Source of the DNA: Streptomyces sp. NBC_01750
GTDB lineage: Bacteria; Actinomycetota; Actinomycetes; Streptomycetales; Streptomycetaceae
Direction of reading: 5' to 3'
Assembly: GCF_035918095.1 (NCBI RefSeq)
Contig: NZ_CP109137.1
Location: 6,822,001-6,886,000, forward strand
DNA: 64,000 nucleotides
Each line of letters begins with the position of its first letter. Positions within the stretch are counted from its first letter, which is position 1. The notes under the pieces are model-generated. The model did no database searches, was not told where the DNA came from, and worked only from the letters and a program-made list of their open reading frames with translations. Shown piece after piece: positions 1 through 11,243 of this stretch. A program made the translations under genes and the position numbers.

Positions 1-3000
1 CGGTGAAGTCGAATCTGGGGCATACGCAGGCGGCTGCGGGTGTGGCGGGTGTGATCAAGTTGGTGGAGGCGATGCGGCATGGTGTGATGCCGGCGTCGTT
101 GCATGTGGATGCGCCGTCGTCGCAGGTGGACTGGTCGGCGGGTGCGGTGTCGCTGCTGACCGAGGCGAGGGATTGGCCGGTGGTGGGGCGGCCGCGGCGG
201 GCGGCGGTGTCGTCGTTCGGCATCAGCGGGACCAACGCCCACGTGATCCTCGAACAACCCCCCGTGGTTGAGGACTTGCCTGCACCTGAGGGCATGCCCG
301 GTGCTGAGGATCGGCCCGTGGTGGTGTCGGCGCGGTCGGCGGAGGCGTTGGCTGAGTCTGCGGGGCGGTTGGCGTCCTGGTGGGAGCAGCGTGCGGATGT
401 GGGTGTGGGGGAGGTGGCGTCGGCGCTGGTTCGTGGGCGGGCGGGGCTGGAGCACCGGGCGGTGGTGATCGCGTCCAGCCGGGAGGAGGCGATTGATGCG
501 CTGTCGTCGTTGGCGTCCGGTGGCACGGGGTCTTCGGTGTCCGCAGGTTCGGGTGCGGTGGTGGGGCGGGTGTCATCGGGGCGTACGGGGTGGTTGTTTA
601 CGGGGCAGGGTTCGCAGTGGCTGGGTATGGGCCGTGAGCTGCACGGGTCGGATCCGGTGTTTGCGGCGGGGTTTGATGAGGCGTGTGCGGCGATGGATGT
701 GCATCTGGAGCGGCCTCTGTGTGAGGTGGTGTGGGGGGATGATCCGGCGGGGGTGGATGCCACGGTGTTCACTCAGGCGGGTTTGTTTGTGGTGCAGGCC
801 GCTCTGGTTGCGGTGTTGCGGCATTGGGGTGTGGTGCCGGATGTGGTGGTGGGGCATTCGGTGGGGGAGATTTCCGCGGCTTGGGCTGCGGGGGTGTTGA
901 GTCTGGAGGATGCGGCGCGGTTGGTGGTGGCGCGTGGGTCGTTGATGCAGGCTCTGCCTGCCGGTGGCGGGATGCTCGCCCTGGCCGCAAATCCTCAGAC
1001 GGCCGGGGAGTTGACCGCTGGTCTGGGGGTGGATGTGGCGGCGGTCAACGGCCCCGCCGCGGTCGTGGTCTCCGGTGGTCTGCGGGAGCTGGAGACGGTG
1101 GCTGCCCGCGCCGAGGAGCATGGGATTCGTAGTAGTTGGTTGCCGGTGTCGCATGCGTTTCATTCGCGGTTGATGGAGCCGATGCTGGAGCGGTTCGCCG
1201 GGGTTGCCGCTTCCCTCACGTTCCGGGAGCCGTCGGTTCCTGTCGTCTCGAATGTGACGGGTGGGCTGGTGTCCGGGGAGTTGACGGATCCGGGGTACTG
1301 GGTGCGGCATGTGCGGGAGCCGGTGCGGTTCGCCGACGGTCTGGCCACGGTGCGCGGGTTGGGGGTGTCGCGGCTGGTGGAGGTGGGTCCGGAGGCGGTA
1401 CTGACCGCCCTGGCCCGCCAGAGCCTCGACGAAACCGACACGGTCACGTTCGCGCCGTTGATGCGACGCCCCAAAAACGGCACCACCGCGCACACCACCC
1501 TCCTCACCGCCGCCGCACACCTCCACACCTCCGGCCTGCCCGTCGACTGGCACCTCCCCGCCCCCACCCCCGCACGCCATCTGGACCTGCCCACCTACCC
1601 CTTCCAACGCCGGCGCTACTGGCAGGACTCGGTGGTGGCGGGGAGCGATCCGCGCCATGTGGGGCAGTCCGCGACCGGGCATCCGCTGCTGGGTGCGGCT
1701 GTCACCATTGCCGACACCGGTGGTGTGGTCCTCACCGGGCGGCTGTCCCCGGACAGCCAGCCCTGGCTCGCCGACCACGACATCAACGGCGTCGTGGTCG
1801 TGCCGGCATCGGTGCTCGTGGACTTCGCCCTGCGGGCCGGCGAGGAAGTCGACTGCACCACTGTCGAGGAGCTGAACCTCACCTCGGCGCTCGTCCTCTC
1901 CCGCTCCGACGGCGTACCGGTGCAGATCAGCGTCGGTGCGGCCGACGACACCGGCCGGCGTGGCATCAGTATTCACGTCCGCCCCGGCCACGCGGCCGAG
2001 TGGGTGCGCTGCGCCTTCGGGACGTTGAGCCCCGGCCGTGCGACCGCTGCGCCGTCGTCGTGGCTCCCGACGGGAGCCGTCCCGCTCGACCTCGACGCCA
2101 TGTACGAAGCGCTGGCCCGTCGCGGGCACCAGCACGGGCCGGCATTCCGTACCGTGCAGGCCGCCTGGCGCGAGGGAGCCGACCTCTACGCCGAACTCGC
2201 GCTGCCCGAGACGGCCGACAGCGCCTCCGCCGCCTCAGCCTTCGTCCTCCATCCTGCGTTGCTGGACGGTGTCTGCCAGCTCATCGCGGCCGAGATCGGA
2301 GGCTCGGCCGACGCCCCGATGCTGGCTGCGTCCTGGCGGGGCGTCTCGGTCGAGCCCGGCGGCGGGAGGAAGCTGCGAGCGGTGTTCAGCGGTGGCCGGC
2401 TGTCGCTGCAGGACGAGCGGGGCGTCGCCGTCGGCACGGTCGAATCCCTGGTGTTGCGCCCGATGAACCGCGCCGAGCTGGCCATCGCAGAGACCGCCGT
2501 GGACGCGCTGTTCCGGCTGCGCTGGGTGGAGGCGCCGCTGCACGAGACCGAGGTGACCGGCACAGTGGCGGTCGTCGGACCCGCGGACGTGGCCACCGCT
2601 GAGGGCGAGGTCGTGGCCTGTCTCTGCCCGACCCCTGGGACGGCCGACGCGGAGATGGCCCGCTCGTTGACCGCCGAGGTGCTCGCCGTCCTGCGGGCGT
2701 GGACGGCCGATCCTGCCAGGGACGGCGGCACACTGGTGATCGCCACGGTCGGCGGCGATGATGCGGGCGCCCCGGCACCCGCCGCCTCCGCCGTCGCCGG
2801 CCTGGTGCGTGCTGCGCAGGCGGAGCACCCGGGGCGCTTCGTCCTGGTCGAGGCGGACGACGACGCGACGTCCCTCGACAACCGAAGCTGGTGGGCCGTG
2901 GCCACCGCCCGCGAGCCGGAGTGGCGGCGGCAGGACGGTGTCTGGCACGTGGCCCGGCTGGAACGCAGGCCCCGGGCGGAGGAAGGCCCGGACTGGGGTG

Positions 3001-6000
3001 ACGGCACGGTCCTGATCACCGGAGGCACCGTAGGCCTGGGCGCGCTGGTCGCACGCCGCCTGGTGGCCGAGCACGGAGTGAGGAAGCTGGTCCTTGCCTC
3101 GCGGCGAGGCGAGGCGGCGCCGGGCGCGGCGGAACTCGTCGCGGAGCTGCGCGGCGCGGGCGCCGATGCCCGGGCCGTGGCCTGCGACGTCACCGACCGG
3201 GAGTCTCTTGCCGACCTGCTTGCGAGCGTCGGCGACCTGACCGGCGTCGTCCATGCCGCCGGTGTACTGCGCGACGCCGTACTGACCGAGCAGACCGAGG
3301 ATCACCTCGACGAGGTGTGGGCGCCGAAGGCCACCGCGGCCTGGTGGCTGCACGAGCTCACGCAGGATCTGCCCCTGCGGGCGTTCGTGCTGTTCTCCTC
3401 GGTTGCAGGGGTGCTCGGCTCGGCCGGTCAGGCGAACTACGCCGCCGCCAACGGCTTCCTCGACGGCCTGGCCGCACGCCGCCGTCAGCAGGATCTGCCC
3501 GCGGTCTCGATCGCGTTCGGGCTGTGGCAGGACGCCGGCATGGGTACGACCCTCGACGAGACGGAACTGGCGCGGAACCTGAGCGTCGGCCTGCCTGCTC
3601 TCAGCACCGAACAGGGCCTCGCGCTGTTCGACGCTGCGGTCGCCGGGGAGGAGGCGTCGGTCGTCGCGACACCGCTGCTGCCCGCCGTGGTCGACCACGC
3701 GGGCCAGCGGGCCCCGATGCTGGCCGGCCTGTTCCGCGCCGCGACGGCGCGGGCGGCGGCCCGGCGGACGGCCGACGGACGGCTCGCGCAGCAGCTCGCG
3801 ACCGCTGCCGAGGCCGAGCGGCTCGACCTCGCGCTGAGGATCGTTCAGGAACAGGCCGTGCTGGTGCTCGGGCACCCGGAAGGGACGGTCCTGGAGCCCG
3901 ACCGTCCGTTCACGGAGTTCGGCTTCGACTCGCTCACCACGATCGAGATGCGCAACAGGCTCGGGACGGCGACCGGCCTGCGACTGCCTGCCACACTGCT
4001 TTTCGACCACCCGACCGCGCGGGCGCTGGCCCGCCACCTGGTCGAGGAGATCGCCGGTGCCACCCCCACCGCGGCTGCCCTCGTCCGCCGGACCGTGGCG
4101 GCCGCCGACGAGCCGATCGCGATCGTGTCGATGGCCTGCCGGTTCCCGGGCGGGGTGAGCTCGCCGGAGGATCTGTGGCGGCTGGTCGCCAACGGCGTCG
4201 ACGCCGTGTCGGACTTCCCGGCCGACCGTGGCTGGGACCTGGCCGGCCTCTACGACCCCGAGCCGGGCAAGCCGGGCCACACTTACGCACGCGGCGGAGC
4301 CTTCCTGGCAGATGTCGACCGGTTCGACCCGGCCTTCTTCAACATCAGCCCTGTCGAGGCCCTGGCCATGGACCCGCAGCAGCGGCTGCTCCTGGAGACG
4401 ACCTGGGAGGTGCTGGAACGCGCCGGACTCGACCCCGCGACGCTGGTAGGCAGCGACACGGGTGTGTTCGCCGGCACGTCGTACCAGGACTACGGTTCCC
4501 GGTTGCAGCAGGTGCCCGAGGAAGTAGCGGGCTACGTCGGTAACGGCACACTCGGCAGCGTGCTCTCGGGTCGGGTCTCCTACGTCTTCGGGTTGGAGGG
4601 GCCGGCGGTGACGGTGGATACGGCGTGTTCGTCGTCGTTGGTGGCGTTGCATCTGGCGGCGCAGGCGTTGCGTTCGGGGGAGTGTTCGCTGGCGTTGGCC
4701 GGTGGTGTGACGGTGATGTCGACGCCGGAGACGTTTGTGGAGTTCAGTCGGCAGCGTGGGTTGTCGGTGGATGGTCGGTGCAAGGCGTTCGCGGAGGGGG
4801 CGGACGGTACGGGTTGGGGTGAGGGTGTCGGCCTGTTGCTGGTGGAGCGGTTGTCGGATGCGCGGCGGTTGGGGCATCCGGTGCTGGCGGTGGTGCGGGG
4901 TTCGGCGGTCAATCAGGATGGTGCGTCGAATGGGTTGACGGCGCCGAATGGTCCGTCGCAGCAGCGGGTGATCCGGCAGGCACTGGCCAATGCGCAGGTC
5001 GGTGCGGACCAGGTCGACCTGGTGGAGGGGCATGGGACGGGTACTCGGTTGGGTGATCCGATTGAGGCGCAGGCGTTGTTGGCGACGTATGGGCAGGGGC
5101 GTGCGGGTGAGCCGTTGTATTTGGGTTCGGTGAAGTCGAATCTGGGGCATACGCAGGCGGCTGCGGGTGTGGCGGGTGTGATCAAGTTGGTGGAGGCGAT
5201 GCGGCATGGTGTGATGCCGGCGTCGTTGCATGTGGATGCGCCGTCGTCGCAGGTGGACTGGTCGGCGGGTGCGGTGTCGCTGCTGACCGAGGCGAGGGAT
5301 TGGCCGGTGGTGGAGCGGCCGCGGCGGGCGGCGGTGTCCTCGTTCGGTATCAGCGGAACCAACGCCCACGTGATCATCGAACAACCCCCGGCTGTCGACG
5401 ACTTGCCCACGTCCGAGGGTCAGCCTGTGCCCGCGCTGGAGGATTCCGCCGGGCCGGATGCTGTTGCCGTGGTGGTGTCGGCGCGGTCTGCGGAGGCGTT
5501 GGTGGAGTCTGCGGGGCGGTTGGCGTCCTGGTGGGAGCAGCGTGCGGATGTGGGTGTGGGGGAGGTGGCGTCGGCGCTGGTTCGTGGGCGGGCGGGGCTG
5601 GAGCACCGGGCGGTGGTGATTGCCTCCAGCCGGGAGGAGGCGGTGGCTGGTCTGTTGTCGTTGGCGTCGGGTGGTCCGGGGTCTTCGGTGTCCGCAGGTC
5701 CGGGTGCGGTGGTGGGGCGGGTGTCATCGGGGCGTACGGGGTGGTTGTTTACGGGGCAGGGTTCGCAGTGGCTGGGTATGGGCCGTGAGCTGCATGCCTG
5801 TAATCCGGTGTTTGCGGCGGGGTTTGATGAGGCGTGTGCGGCGGTGGATGTGCATCTGGAGCGGCCTTTGCGGGAGGTGGTGTGGGGGGATGATCCGGCG
5901 GGGGTGGATGCCACGGTGTTCACTCAGGCGGGTTTGTTTGTGGTGCAGGCTGGTCTGGTTGCGGTGTTGCGGCATTGGGGTGTGGTGCCGGATGTGGTGG

Positions 6001-6771
6001 TGGGGCATTCGGTGGGGGAGGTTTCCGCGGCTTGGGCTGCTGGGGTGTTGAGTCTGGAGGATGCGGCGCGGTTGGTGGTGGCGCGGGGGTCGTTGATGCA
6101 GGCTCTGCCTGCCGGTGGCGGGATGCTCGCCCTGGCCTGTGAGGTTGACCGGGCCGGGGAGTTGACCGCTGGTCTGGGGGTGGATGTGGCGGCGGTCAAC
6201 GGCCCGGCCGCGGTCGTGGTCTCCGGTGGTCTGCGGGAGCTGGAGACGGTGGCTGCCCGGGCCGAGGAGCATGGGGTTCGTAGTAGTTGGTTGCCGGTGT
6301 CGCATGCGTTTCATTCGCGGTTGATGGAGCCGATGCTGGAGCGGTTCGCCGGGGTTGCCGCTTCCCTCGCGTTCCGGGAGCCGTCGGTTCCTGTCGTTTC
6401 GAATGTGACGGGTGGGCTGGTGTCCGGGGAGTTGACGGATCCGTCGTACTGGGTGCGGCATGTGCGGGAGCCGGTGCGGTTCGCGGACGGTCTGGCCACG
6501 GTGCGCGGGTTGGGGGTGTCGCGGCTGGTGGAGGTGGGTCCGGAGGCGGTACTGACCGCTCTGGCCCGCCAGAGCCTCGACGAGACCGACACGGTCACGT
6601 TCGCGCCGTTGATGCGCCGCCCCAAAAACGGCACCACCGCGCACACCACCCTCCTCACCGCCGCCGCACACCTCCACGCCTCCGGCCTGCCCGTCGACTG
6701 GCACCTGCCCGCCCCCGCCCCGGGACGGTATCTGGACCTGCCGACTTATCCGTTCCAGCGTCGGCGGTACT
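1..6771 (+). repeat. Near-identical 1.6-kb direct repeat in the PKS (1-1620 and 5128-6771)
   Basis: The end of KS, the KS-AT linker and nearly the whole AT are repeated almost base for base between the two modules. Position 1 aligns with 5128 and position 601 with 5752; the offset changes by 24 bases in the linker after KS. Differences are single bases or short clusters, for example around 985-1000 versus 6139-6153. Parts of both copies use G- or T-ending codons, unlike the C-ending codons of the adjacent DH and KR. This is what recent gene conversion or module duplication leaves behind. Confidence 0.85.
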
Positions 6772-8231
6772 GGTTGTCGGAGTCGTCATCGGCCGCCGTC
6801 ACCAATGGTGTGGGTGGGGCGGGGTTGGGTGATGCGGGTCATGCGTTGCTGGCGGCGGTGGTGAGTACGGCGGATGGTGCGGCGACGGTGCTGTCGGGGC
6901 GTGTGGGTCTGGGTGGTCATCCGTGGCTGGCTGATCATGCGGTCGGTGGGGTGGTGATTGTTCCGGGTACGGCTTTTCTGGACATGGCGGTTCATGCTGC
7001 TGATCTGACGGGGTACGGGGAGGTGGCGGAGCTGGTGATCAGTGATCCGCTGGTGCTGCCCGGGCATGGTGGTGTGGATGTGCAGGTGCAGGTGGTCCGG
7101 GCGGGGGAGCAGGCCGAGGTCTCCATCCACTCCCGTCCCGGCCAGGACACCGACTGGACCACCCACGCCACCGGCACCCTCACCAGCCCCACGACGGACG
7201 GCTCGGGCGGCGGAACCGCTCCGGGCGCCGGTACCCGGCCGCCGGCCGATGCGGCGGAGCTGGACATCGACGAGCTGTACGAACGCCTCGCGGCGCGCGG
7301 CTTCCGTACCGGACCGCTGTTCCAGAGCGTCCAGGCGGCCTGGCAGCGCGATGGTGAGCTCTACGTCGAGGTCGCTCTGCCCGAGGATGTCGACGCCGAC
7401 GGTCACCGGATCCACCCGGCCCTGCTCGACGGGTTGTGCCAACTCCTGGCCGTCGACGCCGAGGTGGAGCCGGGCAGCGCGCTGACCGGTTCGACGTGGC
7501 ACAACGTGCGGTGGGAGGACGAGCCGTCGCCGTCGGCCCTGCGGATGGCCTTCACCGGCAACGGTCTCGCGGTGGAGACCATCTCCGGGCGCCCCGTGGC
7601 GTCGGCCGGCTCGGTGGCCCTCCATGCCGTTCCGCTCGAGGCCACCGCGGACCTCGGGGAGACCCCGGCGACGTCGCGGCCGAGGCCCGCCCGGCGTACG
7701 GATCCGCAGCGGTTCGTACGAGACCTCGTGGATAAGGACGACGAGACCCGCGGCCAGTTGTTGTTGGCGCTGGTGCGGGAGCAGGTGGCGCAGGTGCTCG
7801 GGCACGCCGACGCGGAAACCGTTGACCCAGACAAGGCCTTCTCCGAGCTCGGCTTCGACTCGATGGCCGCCGTCGAGGTGCGCAACCGCCTCGGTAGGCG
7901 TACCGGGCTGTCGCTGCCCAGCACGCTCGTGTTCGACCATCCCACCGCGCGGCGCGCCGCGGTCTGGCTGGACGCGGAACTCCGGCCGTCGGCCGAGGAC
8001 AGTGCCGAGGCGTTGCTGGGCCGGATGAACCGGCTGGAGGCGCTGCTGTCGAACGCCTCCCGGACCTCCGAGGAGCAGGCCGCCATCACGGCGGGGCTGG
8101 AGTCGCTCGTGCAGCTGTGGCGGTCGCGCACCGCGGCCCTTTCGGCCCAGGAGGAGGCGGCTGCCGCGCTCGACGACGCGAGCGACGACGAGCTGTTCGC
8201 CGTACTCGACGCCGAGCTCAGCGGCGGCTGA
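1..8231 (+). CDS. Type I modular polyketide synthase, C-terminal two modules (5' end outside window)
   Basis: The reading frame (codons start at position 3) is open from the window edge to TGA 8229-8231, so the N-terminus is missing. Residue numbers count from position 3. Order: end of a KS (1-83); AT (about 192-480, GHS Ser286, HAFH 384-387); DH (about 558-826, HxxxGxxxxP starting His592); KR (about 998-1180, SS 1132-1133, Tyr1146); ACP (GFDSL, Ser1310); KS (about 1370-1795, Cys1542 in TACSSS, EGHGTGT, NLGH); AT (Ser2003, HAFH 2101-2104); DH (His2312); ACP (Ser2620); C-terminal docking helices. HAFH in both ATs is the malonyl-CoA signature. The KR keeps the Asp of the B-type motif (VLRD) and lacks the A-type Trp. 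The last module has a DH but no KR, and there is no thioesterase, so the chain should be handed to another PKS protein outside the window. I cannot name the product. Confidence 0.95.
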   Translation, partial: VKSNLGHTQAAAGVAGVIKLVEAMRHGVMPASLHVDAPSSQVDWSAGAVSLLTEARDWPVVGRPRRAAVSSFGISGTNAHVILEQPPVVEDLPAPEGMPGAEDRPVVVSARSAEALAESAGRLASWWEQRADVGVGEVASALVRGRAGLEHRAVVIASSREEAIDALSSLASGGTGSSVSAGSGAVVGRVSSGRTGWLFTGQGSQWLGMGRELHGSDPVFAAGFDEACAAMDVHLERPLCEVVWGDDPAGVDATVFTQAGLFVVQAALVAVLRHWGVVPDVVVGHSVGEISAAWAAGVLSLEDAARLVVARGSLMQALPAGGGMLALAANPQTAGELTAGLGVDVAAVNGPAAVVVSGGLRELETVAARAEEHGIRSSWLPVSHAFHSRLMEPMLERFAGVAASLTFREPSVPVVSNVTGGLVSGELTDPGYWVRHVREPVRFADGLATVRGLGVSRLVEVGPEAVLTALARQSLDETDTVTFAPLMRRPKNGTTAHTTLLTAAAHLHTSGLPVDWHLPAPTPARHLDLPTYPFQRRRYWQDSVVAGSDPRHVGQSATGHPLLGAAVTIADTGGVVLTGRLSPDSQPWLADHDINGVVVVPASVLVDFALRAGEEVDCTTVEELNLTSALVLSRSDGVPVQISVGAADDTGRRGISIHVRPGHAAEWVRCAFGTLSPGRATAAPSSWLPTGAVPLDLDAMYEALARRGHQHGPAFRTVQAAWREGADLYAELALPETADSASAASAFVLHPALLDGVCQLIAAEIGGSADAPMLAASWRGVSVEPGGGRKLRAVFSGGRLSLQDERGVAVGTVESLVLRPMNRAELAIAETAVDALFRLRWVEAPLHETEVTGTVAVVGPADVATAEGEVVACLCPTPGTADAEMARSLTAEVLAVLRAWTADPARDGGTLVIATVGGDDAGAPAPAASAVAGLVRAAQAEHPGRFVLVEADDDATSLDNRSWWAVATAREPEWRRQDGVWHVARLERRPRAEEGPDWGDGTVLITGGTVGLGALVARRLVAEHGVRKLVLASRRGEAAPGAAELVAELRGAGADARAVACDVTDRESLADLLASVGDLTGVVHAAGVLRDAVLTEQTEDHLDEVWAPKATAAWWLHELTQDLPLRAFVLFSSVAGVLGSAGQANYAAANGFLDGLAARRRQQDLPAVSIAFGLWQDAGMGTTLDETELARNLSVGLPALSTEQGLALFDAAVAGEEASVVATPLLPAVVDHAGQRAPMLAGLFRAATARAAARRTADGRLAQQLATAAEAERLDLALRIVQEQAVLVLGHPEGTVLEPDRPFTEFGFDSLTTIEMRNRLGTATGLRLPATLLFDHPTARALARHLVEEIAGATPTAAALVRRTVAAADEPIAIVSMACRFPGGVSSPEDLWRLVANGVDAVSDFPADRGWDLAGLYDPEPGKPGHTYARGGAFLADVDRFDPAFFNISPVEALAMDPQQRLLLETTWEVLERAGLDPATLVGSDTGVFAGTSYQDYGSRLQQVPEEVAGYVGNGTLGSVLSGRVSYVFGLEGPAVTVDTACSSSLVALHLAAQALRSGECSLALAGGVTVMSTPETFVEFSRQRGLSVDGRCKAFAEGADGTGWGEGVGLLLVERLSDARRLGHPVLAVVRGSAVNQDGASNGLTAPNGPSQQRVIRQALANAQVGADQVDLVEGHGTGTRLGDPIEAQALLATYGQGRAGEPLYLGSVKSNLGHTQAAAGVAGVIKLVEAMRHGVMPASLHVDAPSSQVDWSAGAVSLLTEARDWPVVERPRRAAVSSFGISGTNAHVIIEQPPAVDDLPTSEGQPVPALEDSAGPDAVAVVVSARSAEALVESAGRLASWWEQRADVGVGEVASALVRGRAGLEHRAVVIASSREEAVAGLLSLASGGPGSSVSAGPGAVVGRVSSGRTGWLFTGQGSQWLGMGRELHACNPVFAAGFDEACAAVDVHLERPLREVVWGDDPAGVDATVFTQAGLFVVQAGLVAVLRHWGVVPDVVVGHSVGEVSAAWAAGVLSLEDAARLVVARGSLMQALPAGGGMLALACEVDRAGELTAGLGVDVAAVNGPAAVVVSGGLRELETVAARAEEHGVRSSWLPVSHAFHSRLMEPMLERFAGVAASLAFREPSVPVVSNVTGGLVSGELTDPSYWVRHVREPVRFADGLATVRGLGVSRLVEVGPEAVLTALARQSLDETDTVTFAPLMRRPKNGTTAHTTLLTAAAHLHASGLPVDWHLPAPAPGRYLDLPTYPFQRRRYWLSESSSAAVTNGVGGAGLGDAGHALLAAVVSTADGAATVLSGRVGLGGHPWLADHAVGGVVIVPGTAFLDMAVHAADLTGYGEVAELVISDPLVLPGHGGVDVQVQVVRAGEQAEVSIHSRPGQDTDWTTHATGTLTSPTTDGSGGGTAPGAGTRPPADAAELDIDELYERLAARGFRTGPLFQSVQAAWQRDGELYVEVALPEDVDADGHRIHPALLDGLCQLLAVDAEVEPGSALTGSTWHNVRWEDEPSPSALRMAFTGNGLAVETISGRPVASAGSVALHAVPLEATADLGETPATSRPRPARRTDPQRFVRDLVDKDDETRGQLLLALVREQVAQVLGHADAETVDPDKAFSELGFDSMAAVEVRNRLGRRTGLSLPSTLVFDHPTARRAAVWLDAELRPSAEDSAEALLGRMNRLEALLSNASRTSEEQAAITAGLESLVQLWRSRTAALSAQEEAAAALDDASDDELFAVLDAELSGG

Positions 8232-8242
8232 CGAATGCGACA

Positions 8243-8276
8243 CCGGGGGCTGCTCCCGGCACGGGGAGTGGCCCCG
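8243..8276 (+). terminator. Two short hairpins directly after the PKS
   Basis: Twelve bases after the PKS stop are two consecutive GC stems: CCGGG (8243-8247) with CCCGG (8255-8259), and CGGGG (8262-8266) with CCCCG (8272-8276). There is no T tract, as is usual in streptomycetes. They could end or attenuate PKS transcription before the P450; the stems are only 5 bp each, so the call is tentative. Confidence 0.35.
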
Positions 8277-8398
8277 ACTCAGGGGGAGGCTAGGGGTACT
8301 TGCGCCCCGGACGCCCGCCGTAGCGTGGGGCTCGCCCGCGCATAACCGCTCCGACGCGCGCCTGCTGCGTCGCGCCGAGACGCCATGGGAGATCCACG

Positions 8399-9631
8399 AT
8401 GACGATCGAGCTGAGCACCGTGACGCCGGACGACGCGGTGATCCAGTTGTTCAGTCCGCCGCAGCCGGCGGACCCGTTCCCGCTCTACGACGTGCTGATG
8501 GGCACCGACCGGGTGTACCGCAGCCCGTCGCTCGGGCTGTGGGCCGTGACGGGGTACGCCGAGTCCTCGGCGATCCTGCGCGCCAACACCACCCGCAACG
8601 GCCCGCGTGCGGCGAGCACCATGCGCCCGGACTGGGCGGAGCACGAGGCGCTGCGGATGTACCTCAGCGCGCTGATCACCCTCGACCCACCGGACCACAC
8701 CCGGGTCCGGGGTCTGGCCGGCAGGGTCTTCACCCCGGCTGCGGTGCGCGCCCTGGGGCCCAGCATTCAGCGGCTGATGCGCCGTCACCTCGACGATATC
8801 GTCGAGCAGGCGGACGGTGGCGCCCCCGTGGACCTGATCAAGGCGCTGGCCAGCCCGTTCCCCGTCGCCGTCATCAGCGAGATGCTGGGCGTACCGGACG
8901 AGGACGGCATGCACTTCTACCACGTGGCCAACAACTGGTCCCGGGTCTGGTCGGGCGGCTACTACTCGGAGGACGACCTGGCCCGCGCCGACGAGGCGGC
9001 GGTCGAGCTGCGCGAGTACTTCGACCGGATCCTGGACGAGCGCCGCAGGAGTCCACGCGAGGACCTGCTGTCGACCCTGGTCCGCGAGGGGGACAACGCG
9101 CGCCTGTCGCCGGAGGAGACGATGTCGCTGGCGACGTTCCTGTTCGTCGCCGGGTTCGAGACCACGACCTCGCTCATCAGCGCCGGGCTGACCTCGCTGC
9201 TGGAGCATCCGGACCAGCTGGAGCTGTGGCGCCGCGACCCGTCTGTCACGTCGACGGCCGTGGAGGAGCTGCTGCGCTACAACACGCCGATCACCGCCGC
9301 CAGCCGGATGATGAAGGAGGACACCCCGCTGGGTGACCAGGTCGTCCCGGCGAACAGTCTGGTCGTCGCGCTGCTGGCAGCGGCCAATCGCGACCCGCGC
9401 CAGTTCACCGACCCGGGCAGGCTGGACCTCACCCGCAGCGAGGGCGCCAACCTGGCCTTCAGCGCGGGCCCGCACTTCTGCATGGGCGGCAACCTGGCAC
9501 GCCTGGAGGCCTCGGTGCTGTTCCCGGCCTTCCTGGAGCGCTTCAGCAGCATCGAGGTGGTGGGGACGCCAGCGCGCCGGGACGCCATCGGGCTCAACGG
9601 CTACGAAGAGCTCCAACTCGTCCTGGGCTGA
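8399..9631 (+). CDS. Cytochrome P450 (polyketide tailoring)
   Basis: 410 residues, the usual length of a soluble bacterial P450. The I-helix motif AGFETT, the K-helix ExxR (EELLR) and the haem loop FSAGPHFCMGG with ligand Cys361 are all present, so the enzyme should be active and would need ferredoxin and a reductase from elsewhere. It follows the PKS by 167 bp on the same strand, so it probably oxidises the polyketide after assembly. I start at ATG 8399, which gives a normal N-terminus; a GGAGA-like ribosome site lies just upstream. Substrate and CYP family cannot be told from sequence alone. Confidence 0.93.
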   Translation: MTIELSTVTPDDAVIQLFSPPQPADPFPLYDVLMGTDRVYRSPSLGLWAVTGYAESSAILRANTTRNGPRAASTMRPDWAEHEALRMYLSALITLDPPDHTRVRGLAGRVFTPAAVRALGPSIQRLMRRHLDDIVEQADGGAPVDLIKALASPFPVAVISEMLGVPDEDGMHFYHVANNWSRVWSGGYYSEDDLARADEAAVELREYFDRILDERRRSPREDLLSTLVREGDNARLSPEETMSLATFLFVAGFETTTSLISAGLTSLLEHPDQLELWRRDPSVTSTAVEELLRYNTPITAASRMMKEDTPLGDQVVPANSLVVALLAAANRDPRQFTDPGRLDLTRSEGANLAFSAGPHFCMGGNLARLEASVLFPAFLERFSSIEVVGTPARRDAIGLNGYEELQLVLG

Positions 9632-9695
9632 CCCCGCGTCGCACTCGTGTCGACCCCGCGTCGCACTCGTGTCGACCCCGCGTCGCACTCGCCTC
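9630..9695 (+). repeat. 22-bp tandem repeat after the P450 gene
   Basis: Starting inside the P450 stop codon, a 22-bp unit (GACCCCGCGTCGCACTCGTG plus TC) occurs at 9630-9651 and 9652-9673. A diverged third copy lies at 9674-9695, with traces continuing to about 9715. The array fills most of the P450-thioesterase gap and has no coding potential on the frame of either neighbour. Confidence 0.85.
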
Positions 9696-9734
9696 GAGAC
9701 TGCGTCGAACCCGCGTTCCGGAAGGGAACCGATA

Positions 9735-10508
9735 ATGTCATCCGTTGATCCCGCTGCCTGGCTGCGGCGGTACCACCCCGTCGGCGACACGGTGCCGCGG
9801 CTGATCTGCTTCCCGCACGCGGGCGGGTCGGCGAGCTATTACTTCCCCTTCTCCGGGGCGATGGCCGCGACGGGTGCCGCCGAGGTCAGTGTGGTGCAGT
9901 ACCCGGGACGCCAGGACCGGCACAAGGAGCCGTGTCTGACAGACCTGCGCGAGATGGCGGCGTACGTCGTGGAGTCGGTGGTGGCCACCGACGACGGCCG
10001 CCCGGTGTCGTTGTTCGGCCACAGCATGGGTGCGCTGCTCGCGTTCGAGGTGGCGCTGCAACTGCAGGAGCGGGCGGTGCTCCCGGCCGACCAGCTGTTC
10101 GTCTCCGGTCGGCGTTCGCCCAGCAGGCCCAGGAGCGAGAACGTACACCTGCGCGACGAGCAGGGGCTGTTGCGCGAGGTGCGTGAGCTCAACGGCACGG
10201 GCTCGTCGATGCTGGACGATCCGGATGTGCGGGAGATGATCCTGCGGCCGATGCGGGCCGACTACCGGGCGCTGGAGACGCACCGGTACAGCCCGACGCG
10301 GCGGCTGCAGGCCCCGATAACCGCCTTCGTCGGCGACAGCGACCCGCGTACCTCGGTCGACGACGCCGGGCAGTGGGGCGCGGTCACGAGCGGCGACTTC
10401 GACCTGCAAGTCCTGCCCGGCGGGCACTTCTACCTCGTCGAGCAGTGGACGACGGTGGCCGAGCTGCTGGGCAGGAAGCTGGCCGACGCAGGCCGGATCC
10501 CGCTCTGA
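9735..10508 (+). CDS. Type II (editing) thioesterase
   Basis: 257-residue alpha/beta hydrolase of the TEII family that accompanies PKS and NRPS clusters. The catalytic Ser97 sits in GHSMG, an Asp is present in the VGDSDPR segment, and the His is in GGHFYL near the C-terminus. Such enzymes clear misprimed or stalled acyl groups from carrier proteins; they are not the chain-releasing domain. The ATG at 9735 is preceded by a GAAGGGA ribosome site. It is transcribed with the PKS and P450 and probably edits this assembly line. Confidence 0.93.
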   Translation: MSSVDPAAWLRRYHPVGDTVPRLICFPHAGGSASYYFPFSGAMAATGAAEVSVVQYPGRQDRHKEPCLTDLREMAAYVVESVVATDDGRPVSLFGHSMGALLAFEVALQLQERAVLPADQLFVSGRRSPSRPRSENVHLRDEQGLLREVRELNGTGSSMLDDPDVREMILRPMRADYRALETHRYSPTRRLQAPITAFVGDSDPRTSVDDAGQWGAVTSGDFDLQVLPGGHFYLVEQWTTVAELLGRKLADAGRIPL

Positions 10509-10546
10509 CCTGCGCAGGTCGGATCTCTGACCTACCCCGGCCGGGG
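10507..10546. terminator. Palindromes between convergent thioesterase and PPTase genes
   Basis: A perfect 14-bp palindrome, GACCTGCGCAGGTC, lies at 10507-10520 and overlaps the thioesterase stop. A perfect 12-bp palindrome, CCCCGGCCGGGG, lies at 10535-10546. They sit in the 78-bp gap between two converging genes, a natural place for bidirectional termination. The symmetric sites have no loop, so they might instead bind a protein. Confidence 0.4.
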
Positions 10547-10586
10547 CCCGCCCTGACCTACGGCCTGGTCCCCTCAGACCTACGCG

Positions 10587-11243
10587 TCAGGCGTCCTGCC
10601 CGACCACGACCGCGGTCATCACGAGATTGTCGTCGGCCGCCCACCGCCCGGAAAGGGCGGTCAGCGGCCGGCCGCTCAGCATCGGTCCGGGGATGAGGAT
10701 GCGGGCAGTGAACGTCCCGTCGGGGTCGATCGTCACGGTCGCATCCTCGAAGTCCAGCCACTGCCGAGCCACCGGAAACCATGCCTTGTAGACGGACTCC
10801 TTGGCGCTGAAGAGGATGCGGTCCCAGGCGATCCCGGCCGACTTCGGCAGCGCCGCCAGGGCGGTGAGGTCCTCGGGGCGGCCGATCGCCGGCAGGACGC
10901 CCTCGGGCAGGGCATGGTTGGGCTCGGCGTCGATCCCGAGGGTCGCCACGTCGCTGCTGCGTGCCACCACGGCGGCGCGGTAGCCGGCGCAGTGCGTCAT
11001 GCTTCCCACCACCCCGGCCGGCCAGCTCGGAGCGCCCCGTTCTCCCGGCACGAGCGGCACGGGCGGGTGGCCGAGTGCGGCCAGCGCGTCCCGCGCGCAG
11101 GCCCGGACGGTGGCGAACTCGGTCTGTCGCTTCTCGACCGCATTGGCGACGACGGCCTGCTCCTCGGGGAACAGTTCGATGTCCGCGCGGTCGGTGAAGG
11201 ACTGAACCCAGCGCACCGAGGACGGCAGGATCCCTTCGATCAT
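10587..11243 (-). CDS. pptT: Sfp/PptT-type 4'-phosphopantetheinyl transferase
   Basis: 218 residues. It transfers phosphopantetheine from CoA to the serine of carrier proteins, turning apo-ACPs into working ACPs. The magnesium-binding GIDAEP motif and the FSAKESVYKAW motif of this superfamily are both intact, and the length and N-terminus (ILPSSVRW) match the actinobacterial EntD/PptT branch. Its ATG overlaps the stop of the upstream metallophosphoesterase gene by four bases (ATGA), so the two are translationally coupled. It may serve the PKS next to it as well as other carrier proteins. Confidence 0.92.
   Translation of the reverse strand: MIEGILPSSVRWVQSFTDRADIELFPEEQAVVANAVEKRQTEFATVRACARDALAALGHPPVPLVPGERGAPSWPAGVVGSMTHCAGYRAAVVARSSDVATLGIDAEPNHALPEGVLPAIGRPEDLTALAALPKSAGIAWDRILFSAKESVYKAWFPVARQWLDFEDATVTIDPDGTFTARILIPGPMLSGRPLTALSGRWAADDNLVMTAVVVGQDA

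Noticed and set aside
2235..5606. Very long open frame antisense to the PKS
   Set aside because: High GC leaves minus frames open opposite coding DNA; the translation is Arg/His/Pro-rich without recognisable motifs, and the plus strand carries clear PKS domains.
8281..8310. CTAGGGGTAC as a PAS-LuxR regulator site before the P450
   Set aside because: The right half of the expected palindrome is absent.
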